NCBI GenBank assembly: GCA_028824685.1
Contig: JAPPCZ010000083.1
Location: forward strand, 1-64,000
Length of the DNA: 64,000 nucleotides
Source: Candidatus Poribacteria bacterium
GTDB taxonomy: Bacteria; Poribacteria; WGA-4E; WGA-3G
Direction of reading: 5' to 3'
The translations under genes and the position numbers were made by a program. The notes under the pieces are model-generated. The model was not told the DNA's origin and ran no database searches. It saw only the letters and a program-made list of their open reading frames with translations. Below are positions 36,858 to 45,460 of the stretch, one piece after another. Numbering within the stretch: position 1 is the first letter of the stretch; every line of letters starts with the position of its first letter.

Positions 36858-37365
36858 TAAATACCTCCTACAGTAACTCGTGAAATGGTAACGTTTCTCT
36901 TCTTAAATGATACCACAAATTATGACGAAAACCAAATTAAAATTGGTGAAAATACATTGTCAATAGTGTAATTTCAGGTGGTTCAAAGAAAAATATGGTA
37001 ACTATAAAATATCGCTCATAAAAAACTAATATTCAACACATAATTACGACCTTCTTGCATAAATGAACACAATTGGCACAATAATTGCTCATTATTCTAT
37101 ATCCTGATAGCTGCTAACAAATCGAGATTAGTAAGTATGTTGCGATATATTACTACAAATCAACGATGTCGAAACAAAGTAGGAGGTTATTGTTAGGTTT
37201 CTAAAAAATTATCTGATTTGTTATGTTAGCATTAGAAAAATAAACACAACAATATACACATGTGGCTAATTTTCACTGTTTTCAAAAAAATAGCAGTTGG
37301 CATAGATTAGCCAGATCGTAGCACATGCTAAAAAAGCATGGCACAACAAATATGGAGATTTCAAA
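36858..37365. other. Long AT-rich intergenic region
   Basis: About 500 bases lie between divergent genes. I see no gene. Just before the plus-strand gene there is a small hairpin (catgctaaaaaagcatg, about 37326) and a GGAG ribosome-binding site. Promoters for both flanking genes presumably lie here but none is convincing enough to call. Confidence 0.5.
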
Positions 37366-38487
37366 ATGAAAAACCGAAGCGGAATATACAACGGACTAAC
37401 CATTTGCATATTGGTTTTAATTGGTATTTATCCTTGTAAAGCAAATCCTCCTGAAAATATGGTATTGATCCCAGCAGGAGATGGGATTGCGTCATTCTAT
37501 ATGGACAAATACGAAGTCACTAACGCACAATACAAAAAGTTTATTGATGCCAATCCACTGTGGCAGAAAGACAAAGCTTTAACCTCAATTGTAGGGGATA
37601 CATATTTATGGGGTTGGAGAGGTAATATGTACCCAAAGGGAAGGGCAAATCATCCTGTAGTCGGTATTAGCTGGTTTGCCGCTAAAGCCTACGCAGAATG
37701 GATTGGCAAAGAACTCCCTACACAAGCGCAGTGGGAAAAAGCTGCGCGTGGGGCTTTAATTGGAAAGAAATATCCATGGGGAGATACTGAACCTGACAAT
37801 AAAGCTAACTATGATCGTTACACACCAAAGGTTAGCTTCAGCAAACCTCCAACAAAAGCGGTTGGGAATTATGCACCTAACGAATACGGTCTATACGACA
37901 TGGCAGGTAACGTCGAAGAATGGTGTCTGGATCGGTTAGATGTTGACGATATTCATGGAAGGTATCACAGATTACGCGGCGGTTCTTGGTTTAGTAGTGC
38001 CAAAGAACTACAGATTTCAAGGATAAGTCAACATCCTGCTGATGATGGTATGGGAACCGTCGGTTTTAGATGTGTGTCGGCAATAAATGGTGCGAAGTCA
38101 AAAAATGTGGAGACTGATATGTCTTCTTGGTTGTATGAAAACATGCAGAACGGGTTTGATAGCGCACTCTATAGCGTGTCTGAAGGTTTTACCCCACACT
38201 CTGTACTTGAAGCAAGATTTGATAGAATCGTGCAATACTACACTGGACATCCTCGTAAGTTCGAAAAGGAACTCATGCGTATGTTCACGGAGGTAATAGC
38301 AGAACAAAATTCGGAATCCCAATCTGAAGAAGTTAGTATCAGTCGGGACACGACTCTGCTGTTGTGGAAGTTCTATCTTGAGATATATTTTGAGCATATT
38401 GAAAAAAGTGTTGAGGAGAAGCTGCGTCTTTTCAAAGGATGTGTACTGAAAAAAATAGACAACCTTTTGATGGAAGAGGGTTATTGA
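37366..38487 (+). CDS. Secreted FGE/sulfatase-modifying-factor-like protein with C-terminal helical extension
   Basis: The 373-residue product has a signal peptide of about 25 residues. A formylglycine-generating-enzyme-like domain covers about 30-240: MVLIPAG, FYMDKYEVTNAQYKKFI, HPVVGISWFAAKAYAEWIG, ELPTQAQWEKAARGA, YGLYDMAGNVEEWCLD and RGGSWF. The paired active-site cysteines of true FGE are not recognisable (only EEWC and FRC near the end), so it is more likely a binding or structural member of the family than a sulfatase activator. Residues about 245-373 are helical and unrelated to known domains I recognise. A hairpin follows the stop. Confidence 0.82.
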   Translation: MKNRSGIYNGLTICILVLIGIYPCKANPPENMVLIPAGDGIASFYMDKYEVTNAQYKKFIDANPLWQKDKALTSIVGDTYLWGWRGNMYPKGRANHPVVGISWFAAKAYAEWIGKELPTQAQWEKAARGALIGKKYPWGDTEPDNKANYDRYTPKVSFSKPPTKAVGNYAPNEYGLYDMAGNVEEWCLDRLDVDDIHGRYHRLRGGSWFSSAKELQISRISQHPADDGMGTVGFRCVSAINGAKSKNVETDMSSWLYENMQNGFDSALYSVSEGFTPHSVLEARFDRIVQYYTGHPRKFEKELMRMFTEVIAEQNSESQSEEVSISRDTTLLLWKFYLEIYFEHIEKSVEEKLRLFKGCVLKKIDNLLMEEGY

Positions 38488-38496
38488 GAATCGTGA

Positions 38497-38536
38497 GTAG
38501 AGTGAGCGCGAGGAAAGATTTTCCTTCGCTCTATTT
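38497..38536 (+). terminator. Hairpin after the FGE-like gene
   Basis: tagagtgagcgcgaggaaa pairs imperfectly with tttccttcgctcta around a short loop, starting about ten bases after the stop codon. Position and stem strength suggest a terminator. Confidence 0.55.
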
Positions 38537-38614
38537 CCTAAGAATCTCATCAAGAGCATTTTTATGAATCAGATTTTTTTAGTACTGATTAATCCTACAC
38601 TCATTCATATTGTT

Positions 38615-38642
38615 AGGGCGGGCCTCTCGACCCGCCTGTTGT
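38615..38642. repeat. GC-rich hairpin in intergenic DNA
   Basis: gggcgggcctctcgacccgcc forms a six- to seven-base-pair stem followed by a T-rich run. The sequence resembles a second terminator or a small palindromic repeat unit. Confidence 0.45.
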
Positions 38643-38704
38643 TTTTATAAAGAAATAGTGCGAATTATATTCGGGCATGAAAACAGAATAGCTTTACAAA
38701 ATCC

Positions 38705-38732
38705 TTGACAAATTTCTAACACCATGTAATAC
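38705..38732 (+). promoter_or_regulatory. Possible promoter upstream of the ATP-grasp locus
   Basis: A perfect TTGACA (38705-38710) with TAATAC 16 bases later. It is about 430 bases from the ATP-grasp gene start, with a repeat between, so it may serve that operon or nothing. Confidence 0.35.
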
Positions 38733-38903
38733 TTTCAGTTATGCATTATAATTAAACAACGATTGATCTTTCTGCCTAAAAAGTTGGCAATTGGCAAAAG
38801 GGAACTTTCAATTCCAAAAACACCTAAAGCGGGCAACTAATCCTTACACTTAGAGATATTGGCATACGTATTGCCTCACACCTTGGTATAGGGCAGGCGT
38901 AAT

Positions 38904-39082
38904 CATTATAGTGGATTTTACAATTAACTTTACATTGTCACTCAGTATTTACAAAGTGTTCTACAGTTTTAAAGTCGCGACCAGGAGGTCGCTCCTACAG
39001 GAAGAGGCACTATGAATTGCGCTACTACAAACGCATCAAACCTATAAAAAACTGTAAGAGTAGTTTTAGATTTCACTATAAA
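38904..39082. repeat. MITE-like repeat with family 1 ends (copy E)
   Basis: The ends ttatagtggattttacaatt and gattttcactataa-like sequence (tagatttcactataa at the right) are imperfect inverted repeats. The interior has tcgcgaccaggaggtcgctc followed by ctacaggaagaggca, related to the interior of family 2 elements. It lies about 80 bases before the ATP-grasp gene. Confidence 0.65.
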
Positions 39083-39160
39083 AGCGTTCCCCTAAGCATC
39101 TTTACATTTTAGTTTCGGAATATAAATTTTGACTGCGGACAAGTAGGGAGGCTCATTGCA

Positions 39161-40597
39161 ATGGCGAGATTTGATGGATACAACACCGACGGATTTTATG
39201 ATGAGATGTTTTTTTCTGACGGGAGTGCGCGCTCTGCTGTCCAGATGCTCGTTGAACGGATTGCAAACTTTCCAAATGGGGAATTAATACGCCGCCAGAT
39301 CACCGCTGAATATGCCTTGCTCCGAATGGGAATAACTTTCAACGTGTACGCAGACGAACAGGGGGTTGAAAAAATCTTCCCATTTGACCTTATCCCTCGA
39401 ATAATAGATGCTACTGAATGGGAATGGATAGAACGCGGTCTCAAACAGCGAATTCATGCCCTCAATCTATTCATTGACGACGTTTACCACGAACAAAAAA
39501 TAATAAAAGACGGAATTGTTCCTGCTGAGGTTGTGCTTTCATCGGATCGTTACCTTGAACAGTGCATCGGCTTAGATCCACCGCGCGGTATTTGGTGTCA
39601 TATCACCGGTACTGACTTAGTTCGAGATGGTGACGGACAGATTTATGTGTTAGAAGACAATCTCGGATGTCCGTCAGGTGTGTCTTATGTCGTAGAAAAT
39701 CGGCAGTTGATGAAACGGACATTTCCGCAGTTGTTTGGTATGTCACAGATTGAGCCTGTGGAGGATTATCCAAGTCACTTACTGGATATGCTGCAATACC
39801 TCGTAAGTGACAGAGTAATGTCCCCCGAAGTTGCGTTGCTTACGCCCGGTATCTACAACTCTGCCTATTTTGAGCATTCATTTCTTGCACAGCAGATGGG
39901 GGTTGAATTGGTTGAGGGACGGGATTTAGTAGTTATGGACGGGTATGTCCACATGCGAACGACCAAAGGCTTTGAACGTGTTGATGTCATCTACCGCCGA
40001 ATTAACGATGATTTCCTTGATCCAGAAGTATTCAACTCAGAATCGCTATTAGGTGTACCTGGACTAATGGAGGTTTACAAATCTGGACGACTTGCATTAA
40101 TCAATGCACCCGGCACTTGTGTTGCTGATGACAAAGTTGTGTGTGCTTATGTGCCACAGATTATCAAATACTATCTTGATGAAGATATAATCGTACCAAA
40201 CGTTCCAACCTACATGTGTTGGGAAGACGAAGATCGAAAGTACGTTTTGGAACATATTGGTGAGCTTGTTGTGAAAGAAGCAAACCAGTCTGGTGGATAC
40301 GGCATGTTAATTGGTCCACATGCAACAAAAGCTGAACATGAAGATTTTGCTGAAAGAATCAAAGCGAATCCACGCAACTATATTGCCCAACCCACGCTTG
40401 CACTCTCGCGGGTGCCTGTGTTAATTGACGACCATTTTGAAGGTCGACATGTTGATCTACGCCCGTTTATCCTTTATGGTGAGGAAATCTATGTCCTCCC
40501 CGGTGGGTTGACACGGGTTGCACTCAAAAAAGGGTCGCTCGTAGTTAATTCTTCGCAGGGTGGTGGTAGCAAGGATACTTGGGTATTGTCAGGTTAG
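39161..40597 (+). CDS. Circularly permuted ATP-grasp protein (COG2308 type)
   Basis: The 478-residue product belongs to the circularly permuted ATP-grasp family, whose members are predicted to be carboxylate-amine (peptide) ligases. Visible features are the opening [32 protein letters not shown] and the later ATP-grasp segments [20 protein letters not shown] and [16 protein letters not shown], with a terminal [17 protein letters not shown] strong GGGAGG site precedes the ATG. It is the first gene of a locus with alpha-E, transglutaminase/DUF2126 and an ATP-grasp/alpha-E fusion. Confidence 0.88.
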   Translation: MARFDGYNTDGFYDEMFFSDGSARSAVQMLVERIANFPNGELIRRQITAEYALLRMGITFNVYADEQGVEKIFPFDLIPRIIDATEWEWIERGLKQRIHALNLFIDDVYHEQKIIKDGIVPAEVVLSSDRYLEQCIGLDPPRGIWCHITGTDLVRDGDGQIYVLEDNLGCPSGVSYVVENRQLMKRTFPQLFGMSQIEPVEDYPSHLLDMLQYLVSDRVMSPEVALLTPGIYNSAYFEHSFLAQQMGVELVEGRDLVVMDGYVHMRTTKGFERVDVIYRRINDDFLDPEVFNSESLLGVPGLMEVYKSGRLALINAPGTCVADDKVVCAYVPQIIKYYLDEDIIVPNVPTYMCWEDEDRKYVLEHIGELVVKEANQSGGYGMLIGPHATKAEHEDFAERIKANPRNYIAQPTLALSRVPVLIDDHFEGRHVDLRPFILYGEEIYVLPGGLTRVALKKGSLVVNSSQGGGSKDTWVLSG

Positions 40598-40612
40598 ACG
40601 TAGGTGAAAGTC

Positions 40613-41596
40613 ATGCTCAGTCGCGTTGCAGAATCAATTTACTGGATGAGTCGCTACATTGAACGCGCGGAAAATGTTGCGCGTTTTGTTGATGTCAACC
40701 TGCAGCTTATACTTGACCAACCTGTTGGCATGCAGGCACAATGGGAACCTTTGGTTGCCACTACTGGCGATGACGAGGAATTTGAGGAACGCTACGGCGA
40801 AACGTCACGTGAAGCAGTCCTTAAATTTTTGACCTTTGACACTGAAAATCCAAATTCTATCATATCCTGCCTACGTGCTGCCCGCGAAAACGCGCGTTCA
40901 ATTCGTGAAAATATATCCTCTGAGATGTGGGAAAAGTTAAACGATGCATATTTGATGGTGACAGAAACCCCTGAAGAATGGGCGATGACAGAACCACATC
41001 AATTCTTCACGGACATCAAAGTCGCATCACATCTGTTCATGGGACTGACAGATAACATCATGTCCCACAGCGAAGCATGGCATTTTTGTCAATTGGGCAG
41101 ACTTATTGAACGCGCTGACAAAACATCCCGAATTGTTGATGTAAAATACTTCATTCTGCTTCCCTCTGTCTCGGATGTGAATACGCCATTTGATGATATT
41201 CAATGGGGGGCATTGCTCCATTCTGCAAGTGCATTTGAGATGTACCGCCGAACACACGGACTCATCTCTCCTAACAATGTTGTTGCTTTTCTACTTCTTG
41301 ACCGAGAATTTCCACGGTCAGTGCTTTACTGTCTTTCCAAGGCTGAAGAATCGCTTCACGCTATTTCTGGTACTCCTTTAGAAACCTTTTCAAACTCAGC
41401 TGAACAGGGTTTAGGACAACTTCGTTCCGAATTTGCTTATGCGCAAGTTGATCAGGTTCTCCATAGCGGTTTGCATGAGTTTTTGGACGCATTCCAAACA
41501 AAACTCAACGATGTCGGTGAAGATATTTACAAAACTTTTTTCGCTTTGCGTCCTGTAAATGGAGAAGATACACAATCACAATCACAATTGCAATGA
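40613..41596 (+). CDS. Alpha-E domain protein (COG2307)
   Basis: I choose ATG 40613, since family members begin MLSRVAESIYWMSRYIERAE; a GTG nine bases earlier is possible. The product is 327 residues, helical, with the family signature NARSIRENISSEMWEKLNDAY and the repeat WHFCQLGRLIERADKTSRIVDV. Alpha-E proteins always accompany the circularly permuted ATP-grasp proteins and may be accessory subunits of the ligase. It lies 15 bases after the ATP-grasp gene in one operon. Confidence 0.88.
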   Translation: MLSRVAESIYWMSRYIERAENVARFVDVNLQLILDQPVGMQAQWEPLVATTGDDEEFEERYGETSREAVLKFLTFDTENPNSIISCLRAARENARSIRENISSEMWEKLNDAYLMVTETPEEWAMTEPHQFFTDIKVASHLFMGLTDNIMSHSEAWHFCQLGRLIERADKTSRIVDVKYFILLPSVSDVNTPFDDIQWGALLHSASAFEMYRRTHGLISPNNVVAFLLLDREFPRSVLYCLSKAEESLHAISGTPLETFSNSAEQGLGQLRSEFAYAQVDQVLHSGLHEFLDAFQTKLNDVGEDIYKTFFALRPVNGEDTQSQSQLQ

Positions 41597-41673
41597 AGCA
41601 GGACTATCGCAATTGCAGTAGGTTGGGTTGAACTGTAAGCGAAACCTATAAGTGTTAACTTAAGGATATCCCA

Positions 41674-41747
41674 TTGTTGGAAGGGTTTAAAACCTTGATT
41701 TAACTACTTAAATCTCTAAATATCGGGCTTACAAGCCCTCCAACAAG
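41674..41747. repeat. Palindromic intergenic repeat
   Basis: attgttggaagggtttaaaa at the left and gggcttacaagccctccaac at the right form an imperfect inverted repeat. The right arm contains its own hairpin gggcttacaagccc. Confidence 0.6.
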
Positions 41748-41784
41748 AGAAAAACCAACAATTTTCTCTTAAATTGACACCTAT

Positions 41785-41873
41785 GGATTGAGTTGTAAGC
41801 GAAACCCAACATTTTTTGGTATTTATAGGTGTTTTTGTCGGGTTTCGCAAGCTCTACCCGACCTACAAGAGGC
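41785..41873. repeat. Palindromic intergenic repeat (family 3)
   Basis: gttgtaagcgaaacccaac at the left partly inverts gtcgggtttcgcaagctcta at the right (41841 onwards, then cccgacctac). It is the same family as the large inverted repeat at 53099-53291. Confidence 0.65.
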
Positions 41874-41906
41874 TGCTAATCTGCTATGCAGAAAAGGAAA
41901 ACAGAT

Positions 41907-44900
41907 ATGGCAATTCGTGTGGCAATCAATCACAAATCCTTATATCAATATGATCGGTTGGTTTGGCTCTCTCCCCATATCTTCCGATTAAAGCCTGCAA
42001 TGCATTGTCGAACCCCGATTGAAGCGTACTCACTCAAAATTGAGCCAAAGAACCACTTCATCAATTGGCAACAAGATCCATTCGGTAATTATCAAGCGCG
42101 CGTCGTTTTCCCTGAACCCACCCAAGCATTGTCTCTTGAAGTGGATCTGGTTGCAAATATGACGGTTATCAATCCGTTTGACTTTTTTCTTGAGGAAAGT
42201 GCAGAATACTTTCCGTTTAGCTACGAACCGCAGGTCAAAAAAGAGTTGATGCCGTTCATGGAAGTGAAAGAAAATAGTCCTCTACTAACTGAATGGTTGA
42301 TAGGTGTTGATAAGTCCAAGCAAAAATTAATTGATTTTCTTGTAGGTATCAATCGTCGTCTGTGGGAAGATATAAAATATACAATTCGGATGGAACCAGG
42401 AGTACTAACCTGCAATGAAACCTTGGAAAAGCGAATAGGTTCATGTCGTGATAGCGGTTGGTTGCTCGTACAAATTCTACGACATCTTGGATTAGCGGCG
42501 CGTTTTGTCTCAGGCTATCTTGTTCAACTTGTCGCTGATCAGAAACCTGTAGAAGGTCCTGCCGGTCCACCGCAGGATTTCACCGATTTACACGCGTGGT
42601 GTGAGGTGTATGCACCAGGGGCAGGCTGGATAGGGCTTGATCCAACGTCAGGGTTATTCGCTGGTGAGGGACATATCCCGTTGGCATGTGTGCCCGATCC
42701 AGTGAGTGCTGCCCCCGTCACCGGCTATACAGGCCCGTGTGAAACAGAATTTACATACAGTAATACCGTACAACGAATTCACGAAGACCCGCGCGTTACT
42801 AAACCTTACACTGATATACAGTGGGAAGCGATTAATGCCCTCGGTCAGCAAGTAGACGAAGATATAATCCACAACGATATTCGACTAACAATGGGTGGAG
42901 AACCCACCTTTGTATCCGTTGACGATACAGAAGGCCCTGAATGGAATACAGAGGCAGATAGCCCGGAAAAGCGCCGTTTAGCGGCGGATTTACTAAAGCG
43001 ATTGCGCGACAGCTTCGGTCCTGGTGGTGTTTTGTCTTACGGTCAAGGTAAATGGTATCCGGGTGAACCACTACCACGTTGGAAATTTGGATGTTTTTGG
43101 CGAAAAGACGGTATCCAAGTCTGGCAAAATGACACACTACTCGCTGAACCTAATAAAGATTATGGGTTTGACGTTGAACATGCAGAGAAATTTTTACGCC
43201 ATCTGGCAAATCGGTTAAATGTTTCATCAGACTATATCAGATCCGCCTACGAAGATATAGTCTTTTTCCTTTGGACTGAAGGCAAACTCCCTATAAACAT
43301 TGACCCAGATGAAATTGATTTCAAAGAAATATCAGAGAGACAAAAATTGATTCAGTTACTCCAAACTGAAAAAATCGGTGAACCGGTTGGTTATGTGCTG
43401 CCTTTAGGTTGGAATTTTGAAAACGATTCATGGGAGAGTTGTGCATGGAACTTTAGAGGTGGGCATATGTTCCTACTCCCCGGCGATTCAGCAATAGGAT
43501 ACCGTCTTCCGCTTGAGTCCTTGCCGTGGGTTGCCCCTGAACATGAAGAACCATTTTTTGAACGTGATCCGTTTGAGCCTCGTGATGCTAATATCAGTCA
43601 TAGCGATGCCACAGAAACACGAGAAAAAACAAGTAAAGAGATAAATCAACAAGAATCAATTATCCGGACTGCTCTATGTATTGAACCTCGTGATGGTCGG
43701 TTGCACATTTTCATGCCGCCTTTGTCCCATTTAGAACACTACCTATCGCTTCTTGAAGCAATCGAAGCAGCAGCCGAAGCATTAGAAATGCCTATAATTT
43801 TTGAAGGGTATGAAGTGTCACACGATTGGCGAATTCAATCGTTGAGTGTAACGCCGGATCCAGGTGTGATTGAGGTAAACATCCATCCAGCAGAAAATTG
43901 GGATGGAGTAGTCCATAATATCACAACGCTCTATGAACAAGCACGGTTAGCGGGTCTCAGTGCTGAAAAATTCATGTTAGATGGTCGACACACAGGAACG
44001 GGCGGTGGAAATCACATCATCATTGGCGGACCGACACCCGCTGACAGTCCGCTTTTACGACAACCACACTTATTGCGTAGTCTCATCACCTATTGGCAAC
44101 ATCATCCAGGGTTGTCCTATCTCTTCTCCAGTGCCTTTATCGGTCCGACAAGTCAAGCACCTCGTGTAGACGAAGGCCGTGATGAACAACTCTATGAACT
44201 TGAGGTGGCATTTCAGCAGATTCCTGATGCTGTTTCCACGGAATCTAAAGTTGATGGAGAGAAATCACCGCTCTGGTTAGTAGACCGATTGTTGCGACAT
44301 CTGTTGGTTGATTTAACAGGAAACACGCATCGCGCAGAATTTTGCATCGATAAACTTTATTCCCCAGATTCAGCCAGTGGTAGACTTGGATTGCTGGAAA
44401 TGCGCGCATTTGAGATGCCCCCGCACGCGCAGATGAGTGTTGTGCAGATGTTACTAATTCGTGCGTTGATCGCTAAATTCTGGTCCACCCCATACACAGG
44501 CAAACTAGTAAGATGGGGAACAGAATTACATGACAGATTTATGCTTCACCACTATGTGCGTTCTGACATTCAGGAAGTCATATCAGAACTACAAGATGCG
44601 GGGTATCCGTTTGAAGGGGCATGGCTTGAACCATTTTTTGAGTTCCGATTTCCACTACTCGGCACTGTAAACGTCCAAGACATTGAACTGGAATTGCGAA
44701 TGGCGATTGAACCGTGGCATGTGCTTGGGGAAGAGGTCACGCGGACAGGAACATCGCGTTTCGTGGATTCCTCTGTTGAGAGAGTACAGGTCAAACTACG
44801 TGGACTGATAGACTCTCGTTATGTCGTAACTTGCAACGGTCGCCGCTTGATTCTGCATAGTACAGGCACACATGGTGAATATGTGGGAGGGGTGCGGTAT

Positions 44901-45257
44901 CGGGCGTGGCAACCAACATCGGCATTGCACCCAACAATCGGTGTCCACTCACCACTTGTTTTTGATGTTATAGACACTTGGAATGGACGCTCAATTGGCG
45001 GATGTACCTATCACGTGGCACACCCTGGCGGACGAAGTTACGATACCTTCCCGGTTAATGCCTACGAAGCAGAATCCCGCCGTGTCAGCCGTTTCGCGAC
45101 AGATGGACACACGCCGGGTGTAATTCAACCAAAACCCGCTCGCGCAGTTCCTGGAACTTTTCTCTCAGAAGGACGCACTCCAGGTCCAATAGATGTCCCT
45201 CCTGAAGAGACAAATGCTGAGTATCCGTATACTTTGGACCTGCGAAGACAATCCTAA
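41907..45257 (+). CDS. Transglutaminase-like / DUF2126 protein
   Basis: I choose the ATG at 41907 (product MAIRVAINHKSLYQYDRLV), preceded by AAAGGAAA; the ATG 21 bases upstream has no ribosome-binding site. The product is 1116 residues. N-terminal transglutaminase-like fold: Cys in IGSCRDSGWLL (about 180), His in DLHAWCEVY (about 229) and Asp in WIGLDPTSG (about 244), the expected catalytic triad. Residues about 310-1110 form the large DUF2126 region, with MGGEPTFVS, TGGGNHIIIGG and GRLGLLEMRAFEMPPHAQM. This domain pair is known from conserved bacterial loci with ATP-grasp and alpha-E proteins. It probably modifies or cleaves peptides made by the ligases. Confidence 0.9.
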   Translation: MAIRVAINHKSLYQYDRLVWLSPHIFRLKPAMHCRTPIEAYSLKIEPKNHFINWQQDPFGNYQARVVFPEPTQALSLEVDLVANMTVINPFDFFLEESAEYFPFSYEPQVKKELMPFMEVKENSPLLTEWLIGVDKSKQKLIDFLVGINRRLWEDIKYTIRMEPGVLTCNETLEKRIGSCRDSGWLLVQILRHLGLAARFVSGYLVQLVADQKPVEGPAGPPQDFTDLHAWCEVYAPGAGWIGLDPTSGLFAGEGHIPLACVPDPVSAAPVTGYTGPCETEFTYSNTVQRIHEDPRVTKPYTDIQWEAINALGQQVDEDIIHNDIRLTMGGEPTFVSVDDTEGPEWNTEADSPEKRRLAADLLKRLRDSFGPGGVLSYGQGKWYPGEPLPRWKFGCFWRKDGIQVWQNDTLLAEPNKDYGFDVEHAEKFLRHLANRLNVSSDYIRSAYEDIVFFLWTEGKLPINIDPDEIDFKEISERQKLIQLLQTEKIGEPVGYVLPLGWNFENDSWESCAWNFRGGHMFLLPGDSAIGYRLPLESLPWVAPEHEEPFFERDPFEPRDANISHSDATETREKTSKEINQQESIIRTALCIEPRDGRLHIFMPPLSHLEHYLSLLEAIEAAAEALEMPIIFEGYEVSHDWRIQSLSVTPDPGVIEVNIHPAENWDGVVHNITTLYEQARLAGLSAEKFMLDGRHTGTGGGNHIIIGGPTPADSPLLRQPHLLRSLITYWQHHPGLSYLFSSAFIGPTSQAPRVDEGRDEQLYELEVAFQQIPDAVSTESKVDGEKSPLWLVDRLLRHLLVDLTGNTHRAEFCIDKLYSPDSASGRLGLLEMRAFEMPPHAQMSVVQMLLIRALIAKFWSTPYTGKLVRWGTELHDRFMLHHYVRSDIQEVISELQDAGYPFEGAWLEPFFEFRFPLLGTVNVQDIELELRMAIEPWHVLGEEVTRTGTSRFVDSSVERVQVKLRGLIDSRYVVTCNGRRLILHSTGTHGEYVGGVRYRAWQPTSALHPTIGVHSPLVFDVIDTWNGRSIGGCTYHVAHPGGRSYDTFPVNAYEAESRRVSRFATDGHTPGVIQPKPARAVPGTFLSEGRTPGPIDVPPEETNAEYPYTLDLRRQS

Positions 45258-45271
45258 TCAACAACTTACTG

Positions 45272-45422
45272 AACGTGAGTTTGATAATAAAATGTGAGTT
45301 TGCTCTAAACACTTTTCAAGCCTAAAAAAGCACTGTTTTTGTAACATAACCTGTTAGGTTGTGCCGTTTTTGCCAAAAATAATAGAAAATGCTGCGGGTG
45401 AAAACTTTTTCAAACTCACGTT
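45272..45422. repeat. Inverted-repeat element upstream of the fused ligase gene
   Basis: aacgtgagtttga (45272 onwards) and its reverse complement tcaaactcacgtt (ending 45422) form a perfect 13-bp inverted repeat spanning about 151 bases. The internal sequence is A/T-rich. It fills most of the gap before the next gene. Confidence 0.6.
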
Positions 45423-45460
45423 ACTTAATACATTTGTTCACTTAAAACGTCACTATAAAC

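Noticed and set aside
41597..41906. Possible small gene between alpha-E and transglutaminase genes
   Set aside because: The gap is filled by two palindromic repeats; the only open frame runs through them and lacks a start signal.
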